Shown one piece after another: positions 6,574 through 11,882 of a stretch of DNA of 11,882 nt; within the stretch, counting starts at the first letter, position 1, and every line of letters begins with the position of its first letter. The notes below the pieces were generated by a model, which saw nothing but the letters and a program-made list of their open reading frames with translations, was not told where the DNA came from and did no database searches. Origin of the DNA: JAAFHS01 sp043751715 (GTDB lineage: Bacteria > Pseudomonadota > Alphaproteobacteria > Rhodobacterales > Rhodobacteraceae). Location: NCBI GenBank assembly GCA_043751715.1, contig JAYUZO010000099.1:1-11882 (forward strand), in the 5' to 3' direction. A program made the position numbers and the translations under genes.

Positions 6574-7001
6574 CACACACCGCCCTTGCGGGATACCGTA
6601 AACGCCCCGCTTGCTGTTGCCACTGGCCGGTCCGTATCTGCGTCCACCGCCACGGCCCGGATAAACGCCACATGCCGCGTCATGTGAAAACATTCAGCCC
6701 GCGCAGAAATCCGCTGGCCCGGCACAGCCCCCCGCATGTAATCAATCCGCAAATCCAGCGTTGCCGTGCTGATGCCCGCCTCTGGGTGGCTCATCACCGC
6801 CGCACCCGCCGCCGTATCCATCAGCGCCGACACCACACCGCCGTGCATGACCCCGGTCGCCGGATCACCAATAAACCGCGCATCATAGGGCATGGAGATC
6901 ACCGCCACCCCGGCACCCACCTCGTCAAGTGCCATGCCAAGTGCGGCACTGTGCGGCAGGGCGGTAATGAACTGACGGGCGGTATCGGCGCGATCTGACA
7001 T
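6573..7001 (-). CDS. PaaI-like hotdog-fold acyl-CoA thioesterase (first of pair)
   Basis: A 142-aa protein, the typical length of the PaaI/4HBT group. The signature VMHGGVVSALMDTAAGAAV gives H53-G54-G55 and D62 as the likely catalytic acid, with TLDLRIDYMRGAVPGQ as the central strand and following turn. The product would be a small cytoplasmic thioesterase, probably a tetramer of hotdog folds. AAGGCGG lies just before the ATG at 7001 as a modest Shine-Dalgarno. It leads a two-gene operon with the thioesterase at 6079-6573 and is divergent from the first merR gene, with 103 bp between the two starts. A shared control region is therefore possible. The two thioesterases are only distantly alike, so they may form a mixed complex or serve different CoA esters. 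Confidence 0.86.
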   Translation of the reverse strand: MSDRADTARQFITALPHSAALGMALDEVGAGVAVISMPYDARFIGDPATGVMHGGVVSALMDTAAGAAVMSHPEAGISTATLDLRIDYMRGAVPGQRISARAECFHMTRHVAFIRAVAVDADTDRPVATASGAFTVSRKGGV

Positions 7002-7046
7002 GCCGCCTTATGCCGGAACTTTCCACCCGCCCGCAACCCACCCCGC

Positions 7047-7057
7047 GCAACGGTTGC
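7047..7057. promoter_or_regulatory. Palindrome in the divergent thioesterase/merR control region, candidate operator
   Basis: GCAAC-G-GTTGC is a perfect 5-bp inverted repeat in the 103-bp gap between the divergent starts. A related, less perfect version (GCAACCGGTTTGC, 7500-7512 region) lies just after the first merR gene. A TTGCAC (7054-7059) could be a poor -35 element for the merR gene, but no convincing -10 follows. Suggestive only. Confidence 0.25.
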
Positions 7058-7104
7058 ACAAAACGCCATGCGCGCGCTAAGCTGCAATTCATGGAGGAAC
7101 GCCG

Positions 7105-7473
7105 ATGCCCGATACCCGCCTGTCCTTCAAGGAAATGTGCAACCACTTTGATGTGACGCCGCGCACCCTGCGGTATTACGAATACATCGAACTGCTCGCC
7201 CCCGAAAAGGATGGCCGCGCGCGGTGGTACACGCCCCGCGAAATGGCGCGGATGAAGCTGATCCTGCGGGGACGGCGGTTTGGTTTCAGTCTGGAGGAAA
7301 TTCGCCAGTGGCTGCTGATGTATCAGCAAAAGGGCACCAAGCCGCAGTTGCAGAATTTCGTCGAACTGGCCGACCGTCAGCTTGCCGTGCTGGAGGAACA
7401 GCAGGCCCAGCTGAACGCCACCATCACCGAACTGCGCAGCCTGCGCGACGATTCTGCAAAGGCGGCGGGGTAA
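7105..7473 (+). CDS. MerR-family transcriptional regulator (first of tandem pair)
   Basis: A 122-aa DNA-binding protein with a MerR winged helix-turn-helix at the N-terminus. FKEMCNHFDVTPRTLRYYEYIELL is the recognition region (first 20 residues of which carry the helix-turn-helix), followed by a wing (RARWYTPREMARM) and RGRRFGFSLEEIRQWL. A coiled coil from ~73 to ~118 (ELADRQLAVLEEQQAQLN) would make the dimer. There is no cysteine cluster or added effector domain, so a metal or oxidative signal is unlikely; acyl-CoA sensing is inferred from the neighbouring dehydrogenase. GGAGGA (7093-7098) sits 6 nt before the ATG, a strong site. It is paralogous to the regulator at 7744-8136 across its whole length. 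The targets are probably the divergent thioesterases and/or the downstream acyl-CoA genes. Confidence 0.87.
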   Translation: MPDTRLSFKEMCNHFDVTPRTLRYYEYIELLAPEKDGRARWYTPREMARMKLILRGRRFGFSLEEIRQWLLMYQQKGTKPQLQNFVELADRQLAVLEEQQAQLNATITELRSLRDDSAKAAG

Positions 7474-7555
7474 AGGCAATCTGAACCGCCAATTGCGCCG
7501 CAACCGGTTTGCTGCAAGGTCAGCGATGCGCAGCCTTGTTCCCAAAAACGCCCAC

Positions 7556-7577
7556 ATCAGGGGAAAAAACCCCCGAT
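7556..7577 (+). terminator. Imperfect hairpin downstream of first merR gene
   Basis: ATC-A-GGGG (7556-7563), an A6 loop and CCCC-C-GAT (7570-7577) form a stem with one internal mismatch, 82 bp after the merR stop. Only a short TTT follows, so termination would be weak. It may separate the two regulator transcripts. The rest of the 270-bp gap holds the operator candidate at 7638-7670 and otherwise nothing I recognise. Confidence 0.25.
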
Positions 7578-7637
7578 TTCCCCCAAAGGAAATTACCCAA
7601 GGGCACCCCATTTCGACATGACCTTTCGTCAACCGCC

Positions 7638-7670
7638 AAGTGACGCAACGTATCACTTACGTCAACGTAA
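7638..7670. promoter_or_regulatory. Two overlapping palindromes upstream of second merR gene, candidate operators
   Basis: AAGTGA (7638-7643), nine bases, then TCACTT (7653-7658) is a perfect 6-bp inverted repeat. It overlaps TTACGT-CA-ACGTAA (7657-7670), also perfect in both arms. The AACGTA word occurs in both (7647-7652 and 7664-7669). Such ACGT-type palindromes resemble, as I recall, sites reported for MerR-family LiuR regulators of acyl-CoA breakdown. They lie ~75-105 bp before the second merR start, a natural place for autoregulation and control of the downstream operon. No confident -35/-10 pair was found. Confidence 0.45.
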
Positions 7671-7743
7671 TTCCCCCTAGTAGGAATGTTCAAACCCGCC
7701 CAACTGCACCCCGCCTTCCACCCCCATCAGCGCGAGTGCAGCC

Positions 7744-8136
7744 ATGAAGACGACCGATACGATGACGATCCGCGAAATGTGCGAAACTTACGATGTCACC
7801 CCCCGCACACTTCGCTTTTATGAGGCCAAGGAACTGCTGTCTCCGATCCGGATCGGCACGCGCCGCCTGTTTACCAAGGCAGACCGCGCCCGACTGATCC
7901 TGATCTTGCGCGGCAAACGCTTTGGTTTCAGTCTGGAAGATATCCGGCAGCTGCTGGGCATGTATGACCGGAACGGGTCAAACGCCGCCCAGATGCAGAA
8001 AACGCTGGAAATCGGCCAGGACCGCCTGACGCAGATGGAACAGCAGCGCACTGAACTTGACGTTGCCATTCGCGAACTGAAAGACCAACTCGCCCTGACA
8101 GCCGAGATGCTGAAGGGAAACCGCAACGCCGCCTAA
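7744..8136 (+). CDS. MerR-family transcriptional regulator (second of tandem pair)
   Basis: A 130-aa regulator with the MerR helix-turn-helix (REMCETYDVTPRTLRFYEAK), wing (GTRRLFTKADRARL) and the motif RGKRFGFSLEDIRQLLGMY. It ends in a dimerising coiled coil (~75-122) and a short tail. It shares many blocks with the regulator at 7105-7473 (EMC, DVTPRTLR-Y/F-YE, LILRG-R/K-RFGFSLE-IRQ), so the pair arose by duplication. The start at 7744 adds six residues over an in-frame ATG at 7762; neither has a strong Shine-Dalgarno, so the N-terminus is uncertain by that much. The stop is 12 bp before the acyl-CoA dehydrogenase, which puts them in one operon and makes it the likely direct regulator of that operon. 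Effector not visible; no metal-binding cysteines. Confidence 0.88.
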   Translation: MKTTDTMTIREMCETYDVTPRTLRFYEAKELLSPIRIGTRRLFTKADRARLILILRGKRFGFSLEDIRQLLGMYDRNGSNAAQMQKTLEIGQDRLTQMEQQRTELDVAIRELKDQLALTAEMLKGNRNAA

Positions 8137-8148
8137 AAGGTTTCGCAC

Positions 8149-9921
8149 ATGCCCAGCTACAACGCCCCCGTCAAAGACATGCAATTCGTGCTGCACAACG
8201 TGCTGAACATCACCGGGGCCGATGTGCCGGGCTATGCCGATCTGGATGCAGGCTTTACCGCGGCGGTGCTGGAGGAAGCAGGCAAGATCGCGCGTGATGT
8301 GCTGGCACCCCTGAACGCATCCGGTGACCGTGAAGGCTGCACGCTGGAAAATGGCGTGGTGCGCACGCCAAAGGGCTTTGATGCGGCGTTCAAGGCGGTC
8401 AAAGACGGCGGGTGGACGGCGCTGGATTGCGACCCCGACTATGGCGGGCAGGGCATGCCATATCTGATCGGCACCGCCGTGGGTGAAATGTTCGTATCGG
8501 CCAACATGGCCTTCAACATGTATCAGGGTCTGACGCATGGCGCCTATTCGGCCATCCACGCGCATGGCACGGCGGACCAGAAAACCACCTACCTGCCCAA
8601 GATGGTATCATGTGACTGGACGGGTACGATGAACCTGACCGAACCGCATTGCGGCACCGATCTGGGGCTGATGCGCACCAAGGCTGAACCGCAGGGCGAT
8701 GGCAGCTATCACATCACCGGGCAAAAGATTTTCATCAGCGCGGGCGAACATGATCTGGCGGAAAACATCATCCATCTGGTGCTGGCCAAGGCACCGGGCG
8801 GAGGTGAGGGGACGAAGGGCATCAGCCTATTCATCGTGCCAAAGTTTCTGGTGAATGCGGATGGCAGCCTTGGCAACCGCAACGCGGTGACTGTGGGCAA
8901 GATCGAAGAAAAGATGGGCATTCATGGCAATGCCACCTGCGTGATGAACTTTGATGGGGCCACCGGCTGGCTGCTGGGCGATCTGCACAAGGGCATGCGC
9001 GCCATGTTCACCATGATGAACGAAGCACGGCTTGGCGTGGGTCTGCAGGGTTATGCCCAGGCCGAAGCCGCCTATCAGAACGCGCTTTTGTATGCCAAGG
9101 ACCGCCTGCAGGGGCGTGATATTACCGGCGTGAAGAACCCCACGGGGCCGGCTGATCCGCTGATCGTGCACCCCGATATCCGCCGCAACCTCATGGAACA
9201 GAAATCCTTTGTCGAAGGTGCCCGCGCGCTGACATTCTGGGCGGCCAGCCTGATTGACCGGTCAACCCGCATGGGCGATGCGGCGGCCGAAGGGCTGGTT
9301 TCGCTGATGATCCCGGTGATCAAGGGGTTCCAGACCGACAAGGGGTTTGAAATGGCCGTGGCGGCCCAGCAGGTGTACGGCGGGCATGGCTATATTGAGG
9401 AATGGGGCATGTCGCAGTTCGCCCGCGATGCGCGCATTGCGATGATCTATGAAGGGGCCAATGGCGTGCAGGCGCTGGATCTGGTGGGCCGCAAGCTGGC
9501 CACGGATGGTGGCAAACACGTGATGGCGTTCTTTGAGATGATCAAGGCGGAATGTGCAGCACACGCGGGCGATGACCGGATGAAGGGCTTTGTGGAGCCG
9601 CTGAAAGTGGCCTCGAAACAGCTGCAAACCGCCACCATGTTCTTTATGGCGCAGATGAAAAACCCCAATGCGGCGCTGTCTGGCAGCTATGATTTCATGC
9701 ATCTGATGGGCCATGTCTGCCTTGGGCTGATGTGGACGCGTATGGCCAAGGCCGCCTATGTGGCACTGGACGCAGGCGATACCGACCGCGATTTTCTGGA
9801 GGCGAAAATCGCCACCGGCCGGTTCTACATGGCGCGCCAGATGCCCGCCTGCGGTATGCACCTTGCGCGGATTGAAACCGGGGCCGATCCGGTGATGGCT
9901 TTGGCGGCCGAGGCGTTCTAA
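8149..9921 (+). CDS. Long acyl-CoA dehydrogenase, DmdC-like family
   Basis: A 590-aa FAD enzyme that introduces the alpha-beta double bond into an acyl-CoA. It has the long four-part layout: a short N-terminal extension (MPSYNAPVKDMQFVLHNVLN), the helical N-domain, the beta middle domain (MNLTEPHCGTDLG, GQKIFISAGEHD), the C-terminal helical domain (QQVYGGHGYIEEWGMSQFARD) and an extra C-terminal domain after ~470. Glu435 in YEGANGVQA is the expected catalytic base. This long type includes 3-methylmercaptopropionyl-CoA dehydrogenase DmdC, but also paralogues for fatty acyl-CoAs. No other DMSP gene (dmdA, dmdB, dmdD) is visible, and a thiolase follows, so general beta-oxidation is at least as likely; no symbol is given. 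AAAGG (8136-8140) precedes the ATG by 8 nt. It is in an operon with the upstream merR gene. Confidence 0.92.
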   Translation: MPSYNAPVKDMQFVLHNVLNITGADVPGYADLDAGFTAAVLEEAGKIARDVLAPLNASGDREGCTLENGVVRTPKGFDAAFKAVKDGGWTALDCDPDYGGQGMPYLIGTAVGEMFVSANMAFNMYQGLTHGAYSAIHAHGTADQKTTYLPKMVSCDWTGTMNLTEPHCGTDLGLMRTKAEPQGDGSYHITGQKIFISAGEHDLAENIIHLVLAKAPGGGEGTKGISLFIVPKFLVNADGSLGNRNAVTVGKIEEKMGIHGNATCVMNFDGATGWLLGDLHKGMRAMFTMMNEARLGVGLQGYAQAEAAYQNALLYAKDRLQGRDITGVKNPTGPADPLIVHPDIRRNLMEQKSFVEGARALTFWAASLIDRSTRMGDAAAEGLVSLMIPVIKGFQTDKGFEMAVAAQQVYGGHGYIEEWGMSQFARDARIAMIYEGANGVQALDLVGRKLATDGGKHVMAFFEMIKAECAAHAGDDRMKGFVEPLKVASKQLQTATMFFMAQMKNPNAALSGSYDFMHLMGHVCLGLMWTRMAKAAYVALDAGDTDRDFLEAKIATGRFYMARQMPACGMHLARIETGADPVMALAAEAF

Positions 9922-9932
9922 GGTCTGGTCAC

Positions 9933-9951
9933 GATTTTTCCGCGAAAAATC
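9933..9951 (+). terminator. AT-rich stem-loop after the acyl-CoA dehydrogenase gene
   Basis: GATTTTT (9933-9939), loop CCGCG and AAAAATC (9945-9951) form a perfect 7-bp stem starting 11 bp after the stop codon. No T-run follows. With the next gene 24 bp further on, it could trim or stabilise the operon mRNA, lowering expression of the small genes downstream. Confidence 0.4.
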
Positions 9952-9975
9952 CCCCTGTCCAAACCGGAGCCGCCG

Positions 9976-10188
9976 ATGCCCAAACGCTTTCGCCTGACCC
10001 GCCGCTTTCCCGTTGCCATGACGGAAGACGGCTACCGCAGGCTGAAGCGTTTCGCGGCAGAGGCGGGTCTGGATGAGGGGGAGGCGCTGTCCTTTCTGTT
10101 CGAACATTTTGACAGCGTCACGCATACGGAAAATCTGACCCACCGGTTGCGGCTGTTCAATGCCGAACTGGACGACCGTAAACAGTAA
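9976..10188 (+). CDS. Small basic conserved-looking protein of unknown function
   Basis: A 70-aa protein with a basic N-terminus (MPKRFRLTRRFPVAM), then two predicted helices: EDGYRRLKRFAAEAGL and EGEALSFLFEHFDSV. The spacing recalls ribbon-helix-helix DNA-binding proteins, a strand followed by two helices, but I do not recognise a named family and this is only a fold-level resemblance. It is very likely real: GGAG (9966-9969) lies 6 nt before the ATG, codon use matches the neighbours, and it sits in line between the dehydrogenase and the next gene, whose start is 13 bp after its stop. No signal peptide or membrane segment. Its position inside an acyl-CoA degradation cluster suggests a small accessory or regulatory role. 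Confidence 0.7.
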   Translation: MPKRFRLTRRFPVAMTEDGYRRLKRFAAEAGLDEGEALSFLFEHFDSVTHTENLTHRLRLFNAELDDRKQ

Positions 10189-10201
10189 CCCGGAGCCCCC
10201 G

Positions 10202-10750
10202 ATGCACGCCCTTTTCAAAGCTGCCCTTGTTGCCCTGTCCCTTTTGGCCCTGCCCGTTCTGGCCCATGCCGACCCCATTCCCGACACCGACCGCGCCGCC
10301 ATTGCCGAGCGGGTTGATGCGTTTGATTCGGCCTTCCGCAGTGGCAACATGGCAGCCGTGTTTGATTTCATGCCAACAAAAATCCTCACCACCCTCGCCG
10401 CGCAATCAGGCAGGTCGGAAGATGCGCTGAAGGCCCTGATGAAGGAACAGATCGACATCGCCTTTGAAACCGTGACGATTGATGAATTCGGCATGGACAT
10501 GGAAACCGCAACCTGGGCCACAACCCCCGATGGCAGCCGTGGTTACGCGCTGATCCCGACCCATACCGTGATGACGGTTGAAGGCACGGGCAAGATGCGG
10601 TCCGAAGGTGATACGCTGGCCTTTGCCGATGCTGGCAAATGGTTTCTGGTCCGCGTCGATGACCCCGCCCAGGTGCAACTGCTGACCGCCAACTACCCCG
10701 AATTCACCGGCGTCACCTTTGCGCCCGCCACCATGCAGGCCATCGAATGA
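10202..10750 (+). CDS. Exported protein of unknown function, possibly NTF2-like
   Basis: A 182-aa protein with a clear signal peptide (MHALFKAALVALSLLALPVL, then AHA, cleavage about residue 23), so the mature part is periplasmic. The mature N-terminus (IAERVDAFDSAFRSGNMAAVFDF begins as a helix with AFRSGNMAAV) and later beta strands (GYALIPTHTVMTVEG, KWFLVRVDD) resemble an NTF2/SnoaL-like cone fold. This is an inference from pattern only. There are no cysteines in the mature chain and no obvious catalytic motif. GGAG (10192-10195) stands 6 nt before the ATG. The Shine-Dalgarno contexts of this gene and of the 70-aa gene before it are almost the same, and both lie 13-54 bp behind their upstream neighbour, so they are probably co-transcribed. 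I do not recognise a named family. Confidence 0.75.
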   Translation: MHALFKAALVALSLLALPVLAHADPIPDTDRAAIAERVDAFDSAFRSGNMAAVFDFMPTKILTTLAAQSGRSEDALKALMKEQIDIAFETVTIDEFGMDMETATWATTPDGSRGYALIPTHTVMTVEGTGKMRSEGDTLAFADAGKWFLVRVDDPAQVQLLTANYPEFTGVTFAPATMQAIE

Positions 10751-10807
10751 CCCTGCAACCCGATCCCCCGTGGCCGCGGTTGTCTGAGTATTTGGACAAA
10801 GAGAAAA

Positions 10808-10826
10808 CCGGGGAAGTGCGCCCCGG
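10808..10826 (+). terminator. Perfect GC hairpin, probable end of the dehydrogenase operon
   Basis: CCGGGG (10808-10813), loop AAGTGCG and CCCCGG (10821-10826) form a strong 6-bp stem 57 bp after the stop of the exported-protein gene. It is preceded by GAGTATTTGGACAAAGAGAA, a word I associate with gene ends in Rhodobacteraceae. No T-run follows. Likely a 3' end or processing site before the separately transcribed glutathione S-transferase gene. Confidence 0.45.
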
Positions 10827-10846
10827 CCCAAGGGGGCAGTCCAACC

Positions 10847-10867
10847 CATGTGAGAGATTTACACATG
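10847..10867 (+). promoter_or_regulatory. Hairpin overlapping the start of a small ORF
   Basis: CATGTG (10847-10852), nine bases, then CACATG (10862-10867). The right arm contains the ATG at 10865, and a GAGAG Shine-Dalgarno-like run (10852-10856) is at the edge of the loop. If the ORF is real, folding would hide its start codon. Confidence 0.3.
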
Positions 10868-10942
10868 AACCGGGGCGGATTTTCCTTTGGCGGTTATCGG
10901 GACCCCTTCCTGCACCGCGCATCTGGCGTCGCGCAGTTCTGA
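10865..10942 (+). CDS. Possible 25-aa small protein or leader peptide
   Basis: ATG at 10865 to TGA at 10942 encodes 25 residues, beginning MNRGGFSFGGYRD and ending ASGVAQF; it is rich in Gly, Phe and Arg. A GAGAG run lies 8 nt before the ATG. The ORF falls in the 274-bp gap between the exported-protein gene and the glutathione S-transferase gene, ahead of the putative promoter at 10954-10982. I recognise no family. It could be a small gene, a leader peptide, a gene remnant, or chance, since ORFs of this length are common in GC-rich DNA. The only positive signs are the Shine-Dalgarno and the hairpin at the start. Confidence 0.25.
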   Translation: MNRGGFSFGGYRDPFLHRASGVAQF

Positions 10943-10953
10943 TTAAAAATGCG

Positions 10954-10982
10954 TTGGTGGGTTCTCTCATTGAATACATACT
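10954..10982 (+). promoter_or_regulatory. Putative sigma-70 promoter for the glutathione S-transferase gene, inside an inverted repeat
   Basis: TTGGTG (10954-10959) and CATACT (10977-10982) are spaced by 17 bp (3/6 and 4/6 matches to consensus) and would start transcription ~35 bp before the ATG at 11025. The local sequence is more AT-rich than its surroundings. GCGTTG (10951-10956) and CAACGC (10988-10993) form an inverted repeat bracketing the promoter. Confidence 0.4.
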
Positions 10983-11024
10983 CACTGCAACGCGGGCCAC
11001 AAGTGCCACGCCGGAAGGACAGAT

Positions 11025-11660
11025 ATGACCGCGCAACTGTATTGCTTTGGCGAATCCGGCAACGCCTATAAATGCGCGCTCGCGCTGACCCTTGCCGATA
11101 TGGACTGGGAGCCGGTCTTTGTTGATTTCTTCAATGGCGAGGCGCGCAGCCCGGCGTTCAAGGCCATCAACCCGATGGGTGAGGTGCCTGTTCTGGTTGA
11201 TGGTGACACCACGCTGACGCAATCGGGCGTGATTCTGGATTACATCAGCAGCAAATCGGGCAAGCTGGGCGGGCGGTCGGCGGCAGAGCGGCGCGAGGTG
11301 TTGCGCTGGCTGTTCTGGGATAATCACCGCCTGTCCGGCATGATCGGCCCGCGCCGGTTCATTGCGAATTTTCTGCCCGCAGACAAGCAGCCGGTGGGGG
11401 CCATTGATTACATGCAGGGCCGCCTGAAGGCTGCCTACACCGTGCTGAACACCCATCTTGCCAACCGCGCGTGGGTGGCGGGGGCCAATGTCACCACGGC
11501 TGATCTGTCGTGCAGCGGCTATCTGTATTACCCCGAACCCTTCGGTTTCAACCGCACCGACTGGCCCCATATCGACGCCTGGCTGGACCGCATCAGCGCC
11601 CTGCCCGGCTGGAAAGCCCCCTATGATCTGATGCCCGGCAACCCATCCGACCGGGCATAA
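11025..11660 (+). CDS. Glutathione S-transferase family protein
   Basis: A 211-aa cytosolic protein with the standard two-domain layout. The N-terminal thioredoxin fold (~1-80) has the active-site stretch LYCFGESGNAYKCALAL, in which S11 is a candidate glutathione-activating serine. It also has the cis-proline motif GEVPVL (P55) and the gamma-glutamate-binding pair Q66-S67 in TLTQSGVILDYI. The all-helical C-domain (~90-205) includes VTTADLSCSGYLYY, the N-capping box and D of helix 6, and ends in the usual LPGWKAPYDLMPG. GGAAGGA (11013-11019) precedes the ATG by 5 nt. The stop is 13 bp before the thiolase, so they are probably one transcript. Role in this setting unknown: it may detoxify electrophilic enoyl-type intermediates or act on an unrelated substrate. 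Reaction type not determinable beyond family. Confidence 0.9.
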   Translation: MTAQLYCFGESGNAYKCALALTLADMDWEPVFVDFFNGEARSPAFKAINPMGEVPVLVDGDTTLTQSGVILDYISSKSGKLGGRSAAERREVLRWLFWDNHRLSGMIGPRRFIANFLPADKQPVGAIDYMQGRLKAAYTVLNTHLANRAWVAGANVTTADLSCSGYLYYPEPFGFNRTDWPHIDAWLDRISALPGWKAPYDLMPGNPSDRA

Positions 11661-11673
11661 AGAGGAGACCGAA

Positions 11674-11882
11674 ATGTCTGACGCCTATATCTATGACACC
11701 GTGCGTTCCCCCCGTGGCAAAGGCCGCGCTGACGGCAGCTTGCACGAACTTACCTCGGTCGCGCTGTCGGCCAAGGTTTTGAACGCCATCGCACAGCGCA
11801 ACGGCCTGACGGGCCACGCGGTAGAGGATGTGATCTGGGGCAATGTCACCCAGGTGGGTGAACAGGGCGGCTGCCTTGCCCG
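11674..11882 (+). CDS. Acetyl-CoA C-acyltransferase (thiolase), 3' end outside window
   Basis: Only the first 69 codons are visible. MSDAYIYDTVRSPRGKGRAD is the canonical thiolase opening (a short strand, then the R-SP-GK/R-G loop), followed by SVALSAKVLNAIAQRNGL, the conserved V-D-VIWGNVTQVGEQG stretch and the beginning of the CLAR segment before the nucleophile. The catalytic cysteine, about 20 residues further on, and the C-terminal His/Cys lie beyond the window, so activity cannot be confirmed. The family cleaves 3-ketoacyl-CoA to acetyl-CoA and a shortened acyl-CoA, or runs the reverse condensation. AGAGGAGA (11661-11668) gives a strong Shine-Dalgarno. Close to the acyl-CoA dehydrogenase, it suggests beta-oxidation; 3-hydroxyacyl-CoA dehydrogenase/hydratase genes are expected next. 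Confidence 0.9.
   Translation, partial: MSDAYIYDTVRSPRGKGRADGSLHELTSVALSAKVLNAIAQRNGLTGHAVEDVIWGNVTQVGEQGGCLA

Noticed and set aside
8149..9921. Naming the dehydrogenase dmdC (DMSP demethylation pathway)
   Set aside because: Sequence style fits the DmdC family, but this family has several paralogues per Roseobacter genome and no dmdA, dmdB or dmdD is adjacent; a thiolase and regulators point equally to general beta-oxidation.
9262..10521. 419-codon open frame on the minus strand
   Set aside because: It lies opposite the acyl-CoA dehydrogenase and two further genes with strong evidence; long antisense frames are expected in GC-rich coding DNA, and its translation is His/Gln/Gly-rich without any recognisable motif.
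10747..11028. 93-codon frame overlapping the exported-protein stop by ATGA and reaching the GST start
   Set aside because: It runs across the hairpin at 10808-10826, the small ORF and the promoter candidate; its translation shows no domain, hydrophobic pattern or family resemblance, and composition is not gene-like.
10713..11570. 285-codon open frame on the minus strand opposite the GST gene
   Set aside because: The GST frame has clear catalytic and structural motifs and a Shine-Dalgarno; the antisense frame has none.

Overview
The window reads like ordinary chromosomal DNA of a Rhodobacteraceae (Roseobacter-group) alphaproteobacterium. Codon use is GC-rich, genes are tightly packed with ATGA overlaps, and the gene neighbourhoods are familiar for that family: paired BMP-type nucleoside permeases next to a purine nucleoside phosphorylase, a TauE/SafE permease overlapping a TIGR02186 gene, and a long DmdC-like acyl-CoA dehydrogenase behind two small MerR regulators. 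The assignment rests on recognising protein families, not on a database search.

Layout. (1) 1-753: the 3' part of a VasI/TagO-like gene, visibly more AT-rich than what follows and with no type VI secretion gene in view. (2) 800-3805: two inner-membrane permeases of a purine-nucleoside-type ABC importer, then a purine nucleoside phosphorylase; import and phosphorolysis of nucleosides would be coupled. The ATPase and substrate-binding genes are not where they would normally sit. (3) 3806-4376: a gene-free stretch filled by two direct copies of a ~215-bp unit. Each unit is an inverted pair of GC-rich hairpins, like a REP doublet/REPIN or small MITE, followed by a conserved tail with two short palindromes. 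(4) 4377-6052: a TauE/SafE permease overlapping by 4 nt a TIGR02186 membrane-anchored protein. (5) 6079-7001, minus strand: two overlapping hotdog-fold (PaaI-like) thioesterases, convergent with the previous pair. (6) 7105-11882: two MerR-family paralogues, a long acyl-CoA dehydrogenase, two small genes of unknown function, a possible 25-codon ORF, a glutathione S-transferase and the start of a thiolase. The dehydrogenase and thiolase, with the thioesterases nearby, point to acyl-CoA degradation; the MerR pair is the likely local regulator.

I see no rRNA, tRNA, CRISPR array, transposase, integrase or phage gene, and nothing that amounts to a clearly new system. The parts most worth a second look are the duplicated repeat unit, the overlapping palindromes before the second merR gene, the orphan VasI-like gene beside an incomplete transporter operon, the two unknown genes inside the acyl-CoA cluster, and the small ORF whose start codon lies in a hairpin.
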